Source: Phycisphaerae bacterium (GTDB lineage: Bacteria > Planctomycetota > Phycisphaerae > Tepidisphaerales > Tepidisphaeraceae). From it: a DNA stretch of 32,484 bases. The DNA lies in NCBI GenBank assembly GCA_014379105.1, contig JACMML010000095.1:1-32484 (forward strand), in the 5' to 3' direction. Of the stretch, positions 15,694 to 22,573 are shown one piece after another. The first letter of the stretch is position 1, and the number at the start of each line of letters is the position of its first letter. The notes beneath the pieces were generated by a model. The model had not been told where the DNA came from. It worked only from the letters and a program-made list of their open reading frames with translations, and ran no database searches. The position numbers and the translations under genes are program-made.

Positions 15694-17328
15694 CTATTTG
15701 CCCGGTCGCGGGTAGTCATAGGTGAACGTATTGATATCAACGTATCCCGCGTCTGTATCATCATTGAAGCTAAAAAGCCCGATCCGGTCGCCGCGATAAT
15801 CGGACCAGCGGAGCTGATGCGGCGAACCGATGGGGACATAAGTTTTGCCGTCCAGACTGAATTGGGTTTGGGCGATGCCTTTATCATCCACAACAGATCT
15901 TAGCCATACACGATCCGCAGTGACGGCCGGTCCTTCGGTGATCGTGATCTTGTCTTCGTCTTTGCCCGTCTCCGCATTCTTCACGCGTGACTTGAGGTTG
16001 TGATAGACCGATCGCTTACCGTCCTTCTGCACGATGCCGACCATGCACCACAAGTCCGAAAAATGACACAGCCCCGCCTGCTGCCCGTCGGCTAGGTGTG
16101 ACACATCAAATTGCGCCGTGATTACGCCGCCGCTGGTGCCCATGATGCGCTGCGTCAGCGTGTTGCCTGCTTTGCGGAGATTGCCCGGGCTTAGCGGCTT
16201 GAACGCGTGCAAACGCAAAAAGCCCGGCCGCTCGGTGAGTGACCACTTGTCCTTACGCGGCTGATAGTTCCATTCCCATTGCGGGCCGAGTTTCGCGTCA
16301 GAAAAATCGTCGTCGGATTGCGGTGATGCGGCGGCGATTCCGTTAAGCGGCTTAGGCGCTTGCCACAAAACCGAACCCGCGTGCGGCGTCTTTCCACCGA
16401 TCGGTTTCCCCGGTACCGGCCAGCCGTCTTTCCATTCCACCGGGAGCAGGCTCACGACGCGCCCGTCGTAATACCCGCCGCGCCCGTGATGCGTCAGGAA
16501 CACCCACTTTCCGCCTGGCATCTCGATCAGCCCGCCTTGATTCGGCTCGCGCTCACGATCCGCGCCAGCGCCTTGTAGAAAAAGCTGCTTCTCATACGGG
16601 CCTTCGATGTTCTTCGATCGCATGAACGCGCCCGTGCGATTGCCGCCGCCGTCGATTTGATTGTGGAAGAGATAATACATGTCGCCGATCTTCCAAATCT
16701 TATTCCCCTCGCTGCCGTGATGCTTATCGAGCACGATACCGCCTGGAATGTCGATCGTTTTGCCGTCCGGGGACATCGGGTGCAGATATGTCCACCAATC
16801 GCGCCCGGGCGTGCTGAGCAGCAGATATGCCTTGCCATCATCCGTCCAGATCGGACATGGGTCGTCGCGATTCTTGATATCGGACACCTTATGCAGCGGC
16901 GACCACGGGCCGGCCGGGTTGGTCGCGGTGGTCATGAAGACGCCTTCATCCATCGTCGTGAAGAACATCCAGAACTTGCCGTCATGATGCCGCAACGCAC
17001 CGGCGTAGATTCCGCGGTTGTACCGATTCATCCGGTCCCAGTTCAGCTCCGGTCCGATCTGCGTCAGGTCGTCCACGCAGTGCCCGATGAATCGCCAACT
17101 CACCATGTCCTTGGAATGCATCACCGCCATGCCCGGCGAATACTGGAACGTGCTGGTGATGAGGTAGTAATCGTCGCCGACGCGGATGACGTCCGGGTCG
17201 GAAAAGTCTCCGGGCAGGATTGGGTTCTTATACGTCCCATCCCCCTGATCCCCCCACGGCGCGGCCGCCATCGCCAGGGAGGTCAGAACAAAAAATGAAA
17301 ACAGGAAAGCGGCTAAGCTTGGCATCAT
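15694..17328 (-). CDS. Secreted glycoside hydrolase family 43 enzyme (xylosidase/arabinofuranosidase type)
   Basis: A 544-residue exported glycosidase. A signal peptide (LAAFLFSFFVLTSLAMAAA) is followed by a five-bladed beta-propeller starting NPILPGDFSDPDVIRVGDDY. The three expected acidic residues are visible: the base Asp at ~44 (SDPD), the pKa-modulating Asp at ~155/156 (NRDDPCPIW) and the acid Glu at ~207 (HGSEGNKIW). From ~residue 345 a second beta-sandwich domain (PQWEWNYQPRKDKWSL, YVPIGSPHQLRWSDYRGDRIGLFSF) matches the C-terminal domain of beta-xylosidase-type GH43 proteins. Likely substrates are xylan- or arabinan-derived oligosaccharides. Start chosen at 17328; ATG at 17325 is equally possible. 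It follows the PEP-CTERM gene by 29 nt, suggesting co-expression. Confidence 0.93.
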   Translation of the reverse strand: MMPSLAAFLFSFFVLTSLAMAAAPWGDQGDGTYKNPILPGDFSDPDVIRVGDDYYLITSTFQYSPGMAVMHSKDMVSWRFIGHCVDDLTQIGPELNWDRMNRYNRGIYAGALRHHDGKFWMFFTTMDEGVFMTTATNPAGPWSPLHKVSDIKNRDDPCPIWTDDGKAYLLLSTPGRDWWTYLHPMSPDGKTIDIPGGIVLDKHHGSEGNKIWKIGDMYYLFHNQIDGGGNRTGAFMRSKNIEGPYEKQLFLQGAGADREREPNQGGLIEMPGGKWVFLTHHGRGGYYDGRVVSLLPVEWKDGWPVPGKPIGGKTPHAGSVLWQAPKPLNGIAAASPQSDDDFSDAKLGPQWEWNYQPRKDKWSLTERPGFLRLHAFKPLSPGNLRKAGNTLTQRIMGTSGGVITAQFDVSHLADGQQAGLCHFSDLWCMVGIVQKDGKRSVYHNLKSRVKNAETGKDEDKITITEGPAVTADRVWLRSVVDDKGIAQTQFSLDGKTYVPIGSPHQLRWSDYRGDRIGLFSFNDDTDAGYVDINTFTYDYPRPGK

Positions 17329-17357
17329 GCGTTCCAAGATATCATCGCCGCGCAAAT

Positions 17358-18089
17358 TCAAGTACCCCGACTTCCGGCGCGGCCACGCCGGCGCGTCATC
17401 GCGCCAGCGCACAGCGCGAGCAGCCCGATCGACGCCGGCTCGGGTAGCAGCGGCGTGAAGTTATCAAACGCCAACCCGATACCACTGGTTTTGGTTCCAC
17501 TGAATTGCAGGACGATGTGATCAAACGTCAGGCCCGTCGGCGCGTTGAGCGTAAATGCCCACGGCTTGCCATCGAGCGTGCTGTCGATTCCGTTGGGGCT
17601 CAGTGCGCCGGTAACCAGCGTCGAGCCGACGCCGATTCCCGATAGCGCCTTCACCTGCCATCGCTCCGACGCCTGGCTCGCACCGTCGATATCCCAGATC
17701 TCCCCGCCCGCGGAGCTGACCGGGGAGTTGTACGTGATCACCAAGTTCACCGGCGCACCGGCCGCGTCACCGCGCAGGAAAAAGTTCGCCAGCTGCGATG
17801 TGAATGTCGCCTCGGCGGTGTCGTCCAGTCCGGAAGTCTGATTGAAGAACCCGCTGGTCGGATCCAATCCGCCGCTGGCCTCCATGATCGGCAGCGCCGC
17901 ATCCGGCAGACCGTCCAGATTGGTGTCCAGCGCGAAACTGACGCCGAAGCTCGCCTGATACTGGTTTGAGATCGCCAGATTGTCGGTCGATGAGCCGCCG
18001 GGCAGTGTCTCAAAGTCGATGACTTGCGCCCCAGCAACGGCCGAGCAGAAAAATACGACAACGCCCCCAACCGCCAAACGAATCGACAT
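17358..18089 (-). CDS. PEP-CTERM sorting-domain surface protein
   Basis: A 243-residue exported protein. The ATG at 18089 has AAGGAG about 5 nt upstream and opens a signal peptide (MSIRLAVGGVVVFFCSAVAG). The body starts VIDFETLPGGSS and includes DTNLDGLPDA; these are common in beta-sandwich extracellular PEP-CTERM proteins. FDHIVLQFSGTKTSGIGLAFDNFT near the end is typical as well. The tail LLPEPASIGLLALCAGAMTRRRGR is a textbook PEP motif, hydrophobic helix and Arg cluster recognised by exosortase. Probably in one transcript with the GH43 gene 29 nt downstream. Ligand or binding role unknown. Confidence 0.88.
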   Translation of the reverse strand: MSIRLAVGGVVVFFCSAVAGAQVIDFETLPGGSSTDNLAISNQYQASFGVSFALDTNLDGLPDAALPIMEASGGLDPTSGFFNQTSGLDDTAEATFTSQLANFFLRGDAAGAPVNLVITYNSPVSSAGGEIWDIDGASQASERWQVKALSGIGVGSTLVTGALSPNGIDSTLDGKPWAFTLNAPTGLTFDHIVLQFSGTKTSGIGLAFDNFTPLLPEPASIGLLALCAGAMTRRRGRAGSRGT

Positions 18090-18377
18090 GTGTTCTCCTT
18101 CACGCGCTAAAAACCGTCGCCAGCCAAACCCGTCTCGCCAAAGACGGGGGATCGATGTGATCGCGATCAATTAGATCGAAATATTGCGTGCGAAGCCAGA
18201 AAAAAAGCGGGAAGCCGATTTCTCAGCGGTCATCTGTCACCGCGCCGCCGTTTAGCGCCGCCGCTTGCGGCGGGTGTTTCCGCCCCGGAATTTGCATTCT
18301 GCGTTTAGCTGTTTGGAGCAAACTACGATCAGAAATCGCAACAAATGCCCAGCGCCTGGCGAGAAAACTCAGTGCTT
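18090..18377. other. 288-bp intergenic region with a GC hairpin
   Basis: Separates the end of the metal ATPase gene from the start of the PEP-CTERM gene, both on the minus strand. It contains CCGCCGC-TT-GCGGCGG (18258-18273), a perfect short hairpin. No T-tract follows on the minus strand, so termination of the ATPase transcript here is only a possibility. No gene is seen. Confidence 0.35.
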
Positions 18378-20402
18378 TCATCGCAATAATCGCAAAGCAT
18401 TAAGTACGACAACGACCGTCGAGCCCTCGTGCAGCAGGACCGCCAAACCAAGACTCGTCTCCCCCATGGCCGCGAAGGGGGCGACGATGCAGATGACGCC
18501 TAGCGCGATGATCAGGTTCTGGATCACAATCTGGCGGGCGCGCTTCGCGAGCAGGAAGGCATCCGCCAATCGCGTGAGGTCGTGGCCCATCAGGACGACG
18601 TCAGCGGTCTCCATCGCAACTTGCGTGCCTGCTGCGCCGATAGCGATGCCGATCTGCGCCTTGGCCAGCGCCGGGGCGTCGTTGACGCCGTCGCCGATCA
18701 TCGCGACCGGGCCGTATCGGGTGGTCATGTCGTCGATCAGCGCGAGCTTCTGCTCCGGGAGGAGATTGGTATGGACGGACCTGATCCCCAGCGCCTCAGC
18801 CACCTTCCGCGCGGCGGCGGCATTGTCGCCGGTCAGCATGGCGACCTCATTAACGCCTGCATCATATAACGCAGCGATCGCAGCTTTGGCGGTGTCGCGC
18901 GGTTGATCAACCAACGCGATGAGCGCGACAGGAACATCGGAATCCACGACGACCACGAGCGTCGATCCCGCCGCGACCATCGCGTCATGGGACTGACGCA
19001 TGTGAGACGACCATTGATCCACCGGGCCGGCGATGCTCGGTTTGCCGACCTTGTACTGCTTCCCATCGATCGTCGCGGTCATTCCCAGCCCGGCCTGCTG
19101 CGCGACATCGCGCGCTTCGGGGAATGTAAGTCCGCGCGTCTTCGCGGCAGACACAATGGCGGCCCCGAGCGGATGATTCCCGTGCTGCTCGATCGCGGCC
19201 GCGATCGCCAGTGCAGAGTTCTCCGGTGCGGTGGATTCGTCCGTGCCCATCGCGACGATGATTCGCTCGACGGTCGGCCGGCCGGTGGTGAGCGTGCCGG
19301 TCTTGTCCATCGCGACCGCCTTGATGCCGGCGAGCGATTCGAGATGAGCGCCGCCTTTGATGAGCACGCCGATCCGCGCCGCCCGGGCGACCCCGCATAG
19401 CACGGCCGCGGGCGTGCCAATCGCCAGCGCGCACGGGCTGGCCGCCGTGAGAAACGCCATTGCGTTGTAGAAGGATTTTCCCCAGGTAATGGTGGTCAGA
19501 TAAGGGACCAATCCGATCAGCAGGATGGTGATGACAAAAACAGCAGGCACGTAATACCGCTCGATTCGGTCCGTAAAATGCTGCGTCTTTGATTTCTGCT
19601 GCTCGGCCTCTGCGACCAGCTTGATGATGCGCGCGATCGTGGACTCACTCACTGGCCGGAGCACCTCGGCAACAAGCCGGTTTTGCCCGTTGAGCGTGCC
19701 GGAGAAGATCTCATCGCCGATGGATTTGGAGACCGGTACGGATTCGCCGGTAATGGACGATTGGTCGAGTTCGCTCGATCCATCAATCAGCCGCGCATCA
19801 ACGGGAACCCGATCAAAAGGGCGGATGACGATGCGATCGCCGACGATGAGCCGCTCGGCTTTGACGGTGGACTCTGCGCCGGACTGATCGAGACGGATCG
19901 CGGTATCGGGGGCAAGCCGCGTGAGCGATTCAATCGCCTTTCGCGCGCGCCCGAGTGCGAGGTGTTCGCCGGCGGACCCGGCGCCGAAGAGGAAGAGCAG
20001 AAACGCGCCTTCTTCATACGCCCCCAGCGCGGCCGCACCGATCGCGGCCGCGAACATCAGGACATCCACATCAAGCCGATATCGGCGGAGGATCGAGATC
20101 GCCTGCGGAAATGTCCGCGTGCTGGCGCTGAACGCCGAGATCGCCAGCAGCGCGATTCGCAAACCCCACGGGCCGCCGAGGATGTACGTAAGCCAGCCCG
20201 CCAGCAGCGTGATGCCCGAGATCGCGATTAAAACGATCTCGTCATGCCGCATCAACCACGCCGCTGCCGAGCGATGTCCATGATCAGCGACTCCGTCCCG
20301 CGAAATAGGCCGTTGGCAGCGCTGTTCGCGAATACAGACGCCGCAATCGGCATCCCCGTGTTCGGAGCATTCGGCTTGCATGGGAAGTGGGACACGCGTC
20401 AT
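18378..20402 (-). CDS. P1B-4-type heavy-metal-transporting P-type ATPase
   Basis: A 674-residue inner-membrane metal efflux ATPase. Visible are the actuator motif SITGESVPVSK, the phosphorylation site DKTGTLTTG (Asp ~366), the nucleotide-domain HGNHPLG (HP motif) and the hinge MIGDGVNDAPAL. The membrane metal site is SPC (~322-324; DNA 19431-19439) instead of the CPC of Cu/Zn pumps, and the last helix carries HEGST (~658-662; DNA 18417-18431); together these define subgroup P1B-4, linked in studied members to Co(II), Fe(II) or Ni(II). No HMA domain is present; a short Cys/His-rich tip (ECSEHGDADCGVCIREQRC) occupies residues ~10-29. The start is uncertain: ATG 20402 was taken, ATG 20381 and a TTG at 20414 are possible. 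Confidence 0.92.
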   Translation of the reverse strand: MTRVPLPMQAECSEHGDADCGVCIREQRCQRPISRDGVADHGHRSAAAWLMRHDEIVLIAISGITLLAGWLTYILGGPWGLRIALLAISAFSASTRTFPQAISILRRYRLDVDVLMFAAAIGAAALGAYEEGAFLLFLFGAGSAGEHLALGRARKAIESLTRLAPDTAIRLDQSGAESTVKAERLIVGDRIVIRPFDRVPVDARLIDGSSELDQSSITGESVPVSKSIGDEIFSGTLNGQNRLVAEVLRPVSESTIARIIKLVAEAEQQKSKTQHFTDRIERYYVPAVFVITILLIGLVPYLTTITWGKSFYNAMAFLTAASPCALAIGTPAAVLCGVARAARIGVLIKGGAHLESLAGIKAVAMDKTGTLTTGRPTVERIIVAMGTDESTAPENSALAIAAAIEQHGNHPLGAAIVSAAKTRGLTFPEARDVAQQAGLGMTATIDGKQYKVGKPSIAGPVDQWSSHMRQSHDAMVAAGSTLVVVVDSDVPVALIALVDQPRDTAKAAIAALYDAGVNEVAMLTGDNAAAARKVAEALGIRSVHTNLLPEQKLALIDDMTTRYGPVAMIGDGVNDAPALAKAQIGIAIGAAGTQVAMETADVVLMGHDLTRLADAFLLAKRARQIVIQNLIIALGVICIVAPFAAMGETSLGLAVLLHEGSTVVVVLNALRLLR

Positions 20403-20485
20403 GGAACAAATCAACGGTAAGGGTGGAATCTGCGCGTTTCAATACGCTTTCTGAAATGTGGCTGCGACTCAGTCTTAGTGGATGC

Positions 20486-20558
20486 TTTGTATTTTGTGTT
20501 TGGATGTTTTGGGAAGAGACGCGACTGTCCAGTTCAACCTCCAAACACCAAATACAAA
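20486..20558. repeat. AT-rich inverted repeat, dispersed-repeat-like
   Basis: Arms 20486-20504 and 20540-20558 (TTGTATTTTGTGTTTGGA and its inverse) match at 18 of 19 positions around a 35-nt loop. The A/T-rich arms contrast with the GC-rich genome. Both strands of it read as short spurious peptides rich in F, C, I and W, of the kind I have seen in many predicted proteins from planctomycete assemblies; that is recollection, not a search. Confidence 0.65.
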
Positions 20559-20668
20559 ACACAAAAAACCACCCCAGATGGCGCATCTCCCGCGCCTCAA
20601 AGCGCACGACCTGCGCCGGATTCTGCGTTCAAAATGCCGATTCCGAGCAAGGACATCAGTTTCACTGC

Positions 20669-20685
20669 CTGGCACGCCGCTTGTT
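20669..20685 (+). promoter_or_regulatory. Sigma-54 (-24/-12) promoter for the flagellar cluster
   Basis: CTGGCACG-CCGC-TTGTT matches the sigma-54 consensus YTGGCACG-N4-TTGCW at all but one position (TTGT for TTGC). Transcription would begin near 20695-20698, about 30 nt before the ATG at 20726, which leaves room for the GGAGG at 20717-20721. Sigma-54 control of rod, ring and hook genes is well known in other flagellated bacteria. Confidence 0.6.
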
Positions 20686-20725
20686 AATGCCCTCTGTTGG
20701 TTACTCGTGCGCACATGGAGGTGCC

Positions 20726-20932
20726 ATGCAGGAAAGCGTGTTGAATCTCGGAGAGCAGATCGTCCTGGCCGCCCGGTTGGCGGCGATCGAGCATGTCCGG
20801 CAGGAGATGGAAGAAGGGGCGCGGCGGTCACAGCGGCTGGGGCTCGTCGGAGACGAGCCGGTCAGCCTCTGCTCGTTCACGCGGCAGCGCTGGCAGGAGT
20901 TCTTCCGCCGGGCGGATCAGGAGGCCGCATGA
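20726..20932 (+). CDS. Small protein of unknown function, first gene of flagellar cluster
   Basis: A 68-residue protein: MQESVLNLGEQIVLAARLAA, then an alpha-helical charged stretch IEHVRQEMEEGARRSQRLG, and SFTRQRWQEFFRRADQEAA at the end. No signal peptide or membrane segment is present, so it should be cytoplasmic and mainly helical. A strong GGAGG (20717-20721) precedes the ATG by 4 nt. Its TGA overlaps the flgF ATG as ATGA, so the two are almost certainly translated together. I do not recognise a family. Position and size would suit a chaperone or assembly factor for rod proteins, or a regulator, but that is only inference from context. Confidence 0.72.
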   Translation: MQESVLNLGEQIVLAARLAAIEHVRQEMEEGARRSQRLGLVGDEPVSLCSFTRQRWQEFFRRADQEAA

Positions 20933-21690
20933 TTTACGGCCTATATCTGTCGGCGACCGGCGTGGTCACCAATGCCCATCAGCAGGACGTAATCGCCAAC
21001 AATCTCGCCAATAGCGAGACCACCGGCTTCAAGCGATCGATGGCGCTCTTTGAGCAGCGCCGCGTCGAATCGCAGGTCGTCCGCGCCGCCGGCGGCAAAC
21101 CCAATATGCTCGATGACATCGGCGGCGGGCAGTTTCTCGCGCCGACGTTCGTCGATTTCACGCAAGGCCCGCTCGAGCAATCCGCCAACCAGTTTGATAC
21201 CGCCATCTCCGGTCGCGGGTTCATCGCGGTCGGCGACGGCAGCGGCGAGACGCGCCTTACCCGCGCCGGCGAGATGATGATCGACCGCGAAGGCAATCTG
21301 CTCACCGCGCAAGGCCATAAGGTGCTGGATAGCAACCGCACCGCCATCAATCTAAAAGGTTACGCCCAGCATGAGCTGGCGCTGAACAATAAAGGACAGA
21401 TCAGTCACGGCCGCGACGTGCTGGCGACGATCGGCCTGTTCGATTCCAGTGACACCGCCGCGCTGCGGCCGGTTGGTGAAAACCTACTGGCGCTGACCGG
21501 CGACGCGCGGCTTGTCCCGGCTAAAGGCGAGTTCCTCAGCGGTTTTGTCGAGCGCTCCAATGTGGATCCCGCCAATGAGTTGACCAAGCTCATGGAGACG
21601 CAACGCCTGCTGGAAGGCAACGCCAACATGATCAAATACCAGGACGCGACGCTGGCGAAGCTCGTGAACGAAGTCGGCAAAATCGGATAA
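20929..21690 (+). CDS. flgF: Flagellar basal-body rod protein FlgF
   Basis: A 253-residue axial protein of the proximal rod in the periplasm. The N-terminus IYGLYLSATGVVTNAHQQDV with IANNLANSETTGFKR is the flagellar rod signature, and the C-terminus GFVERSNVDPANELTKLMET with QRLLEGNANMIKYQD is the paired coiled-coil end. The length and the ISGRGFIAVGDGSGETRLTRAG centre suit FlgF/FlgG; it is shorter and more divergent than the next gene, which is clearly FlgG, hence FlgF. Start 20929 is fixed by the ATGA overlap with the preceding 68-residue gene; longer upstream reading would run into that gene. No cleavable signal peptide, as expected for export through the flagellar apparatus. Confidence 0.9.
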   Translation: MIYGLYLSATGVVTNAHQQDVIANNLANSETTGFKRSMALFEQRRVESQVVRAAGGKPNMLDDIGGGQFLAPTFVDFTQGPLEQSANQFDTAISGRGFIAVGDGSGETRLTRAGEMMIDREGNLLTAQGHKVLDSNRTAINLKGYAQHELALNNKGQISHGRDVLATIGLFDSSDTAALRPVGENLLALTGDARLVPAKGEFLSGFVERSNVDPANELTKLMETQRLLEGNANMIKYQDATLAKLVNEVGKIG

Positions 21691-21695
21691 AGGAC

Positions 21696-21728
21696 ATTTG
21701 CAAACTGCAGTTTGTAATTTGCGAATCT
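21696..21728. repeat. Palindromic repeat-like spacer between flgF and flgG
   Basis: CAAACTGCAGTTTG (21701-21714) is a perfect 14-nt palindrome followed by TAATTTGCGAAT. It fills almost all of the 42-nt spacer and is AT-rich against a GC-rich background. The pattern of alternating 'TTTGCA / GTAATTTGC' units resembles dispersed repeats that translate as 'FANYKLQFAN'; this likeness is from memory. Confidence 0.5.
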
Positions 21729-21732
21729 AAAC

Positions 21733-22542
21733 ATGGCCATTGCAGCACTCAATTCCGCCGCCACCGGCCTTCGGGCTCTTTCGACGCGCATCGACGTTGT
21801 CGCCAACAACCTCGCCAACGCCGAGACCACGGCGTTCAAACGACAGCGCGCCAATTTCGAAGACCTGATGTATCTCACGCTCAAGCAGCCCGGTGCTCAA
21901 AATGCCTCCGGCGAACTTGCGCCGGCGGGCATCTTTGTCGGCCTGGGCGTGCGCATCAGCAATACGCAGTTGGACCTCGAGCAAGGCTCGATGGAAAACA
22001 CCGGCCGCCCGTTCGACGTGGCGATCTCGGGGCAGGGATTTTTCCGCGTGAAAGTCGATCCAAACGTCGGCGATGGTCTGGCGTACACGCGCAACGGCAA
22101 CCTGTTCGTCAACAATGAAAACGAGCTGGTGCTCGGAATGGGCGACGGCTACAAGATCGACCCGCCGATCCAGATTCCCTCCGACGCGACCGAAGTAAAC
22201 ATCAGCGAAGCCGGGCAGGTGACGGTTCTGCGGCCGGGGCAGATCGAGAAGCAAACGGTAGGGCAATTGCAGCTCTATCAGTTCGTCAACCCGAATGGTC
22301 TGACGATCGTCGGCGGCAGCCTGTACCAGGAGACCGATAGCTCCGGGGCGGCGATCGAGTCCAAGCCCAATGAAAACGGCGCCGGCAAGCTGCTCCAGAA
22401 TTTCCTGGAAGGCAGCAATGTCGATCCTGTGAAAGAACTGGTGACGCTGATCAAGACGCAGCGCGCCTTCGAGCTCAACAGCCAGAGCATCCAGACGGCC
22501 GATCAGGCGCTGCAGACCATCGGCAACCTGCGAAGAATGTAA
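21733..22542 (+). CDS. flgG: Flagellar distal rod protein FlgG
   Basis: A 269-residue rod protein connecting proximal rod to hook. AIAALNSAATGLRALSTRID with VVANNLANAETTAFKRQRAN is the N-terminal rod motif; GIFVGLGVRISNTQLDLEQG and ISGQGFFRVKV are characteristic of FlgG; the end LEGSNVDPVKELVTLIKTQR with AFELNSQSIQTADQALQ is nearly the consensus C-terminal motif. Length is normal. No Shine-Dalgarno is seen before the ATG because the spacer is taken up by a palindromic repeat, so translation may depend on coupling or on an unstructured leader. It is followed by flgA after 31 nt. Confidence 0.97.
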   Translation: MAIAALNSAATGLRALSTRIDVVANNLANAETTAFKRQRANFEDLMYLTLKQPGAQNASGELAPAGIFVGLGVRISNTQLDLEQGSMENTGRPFDVAISGQGFFRVKVDPNVGDGLAYTRNGNLFVNNENELVLGMGDGYKIDPPIQIPSDATEVNISEAGQVTVLRPGQIEKQTVGQLQLYQFVNPNGLTIVGGSLYQETDSSGAAIESKPNENGAGKLLQNFLEGSNVDPVKELVTLIKTQRAFELNSQSIQTADQALQTIGNLRRM

Positions 22543-22573
22543 TCGGCTGAGCCGGACTGACCAGGAGCGAATG

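Larger units (their letters stand above)
20403..20725. other. 323-bp divergent intergenic region between ATPase and flagellar cluster
   Basis: AT-richer than its surroundings. It holds an inverted repeat (20486-20558) described separately, then a sigma-54-like site (20669-20685). Short open frames that cross it have no Shine-Dalgarno and read through the inverted repeat, so I do not accept them as genes. No promoter for the ATPase gene was recognised. Confidence 0.5.

Noticed and set aside
20387-20932. Longer open frames crossing the inverted repeat before the flagellar cluster
   Set aside because: They read through an AT-rich palindrome, have no ribosome site, and the GGAGG-preceded ATG at 20726 explains the coding part.
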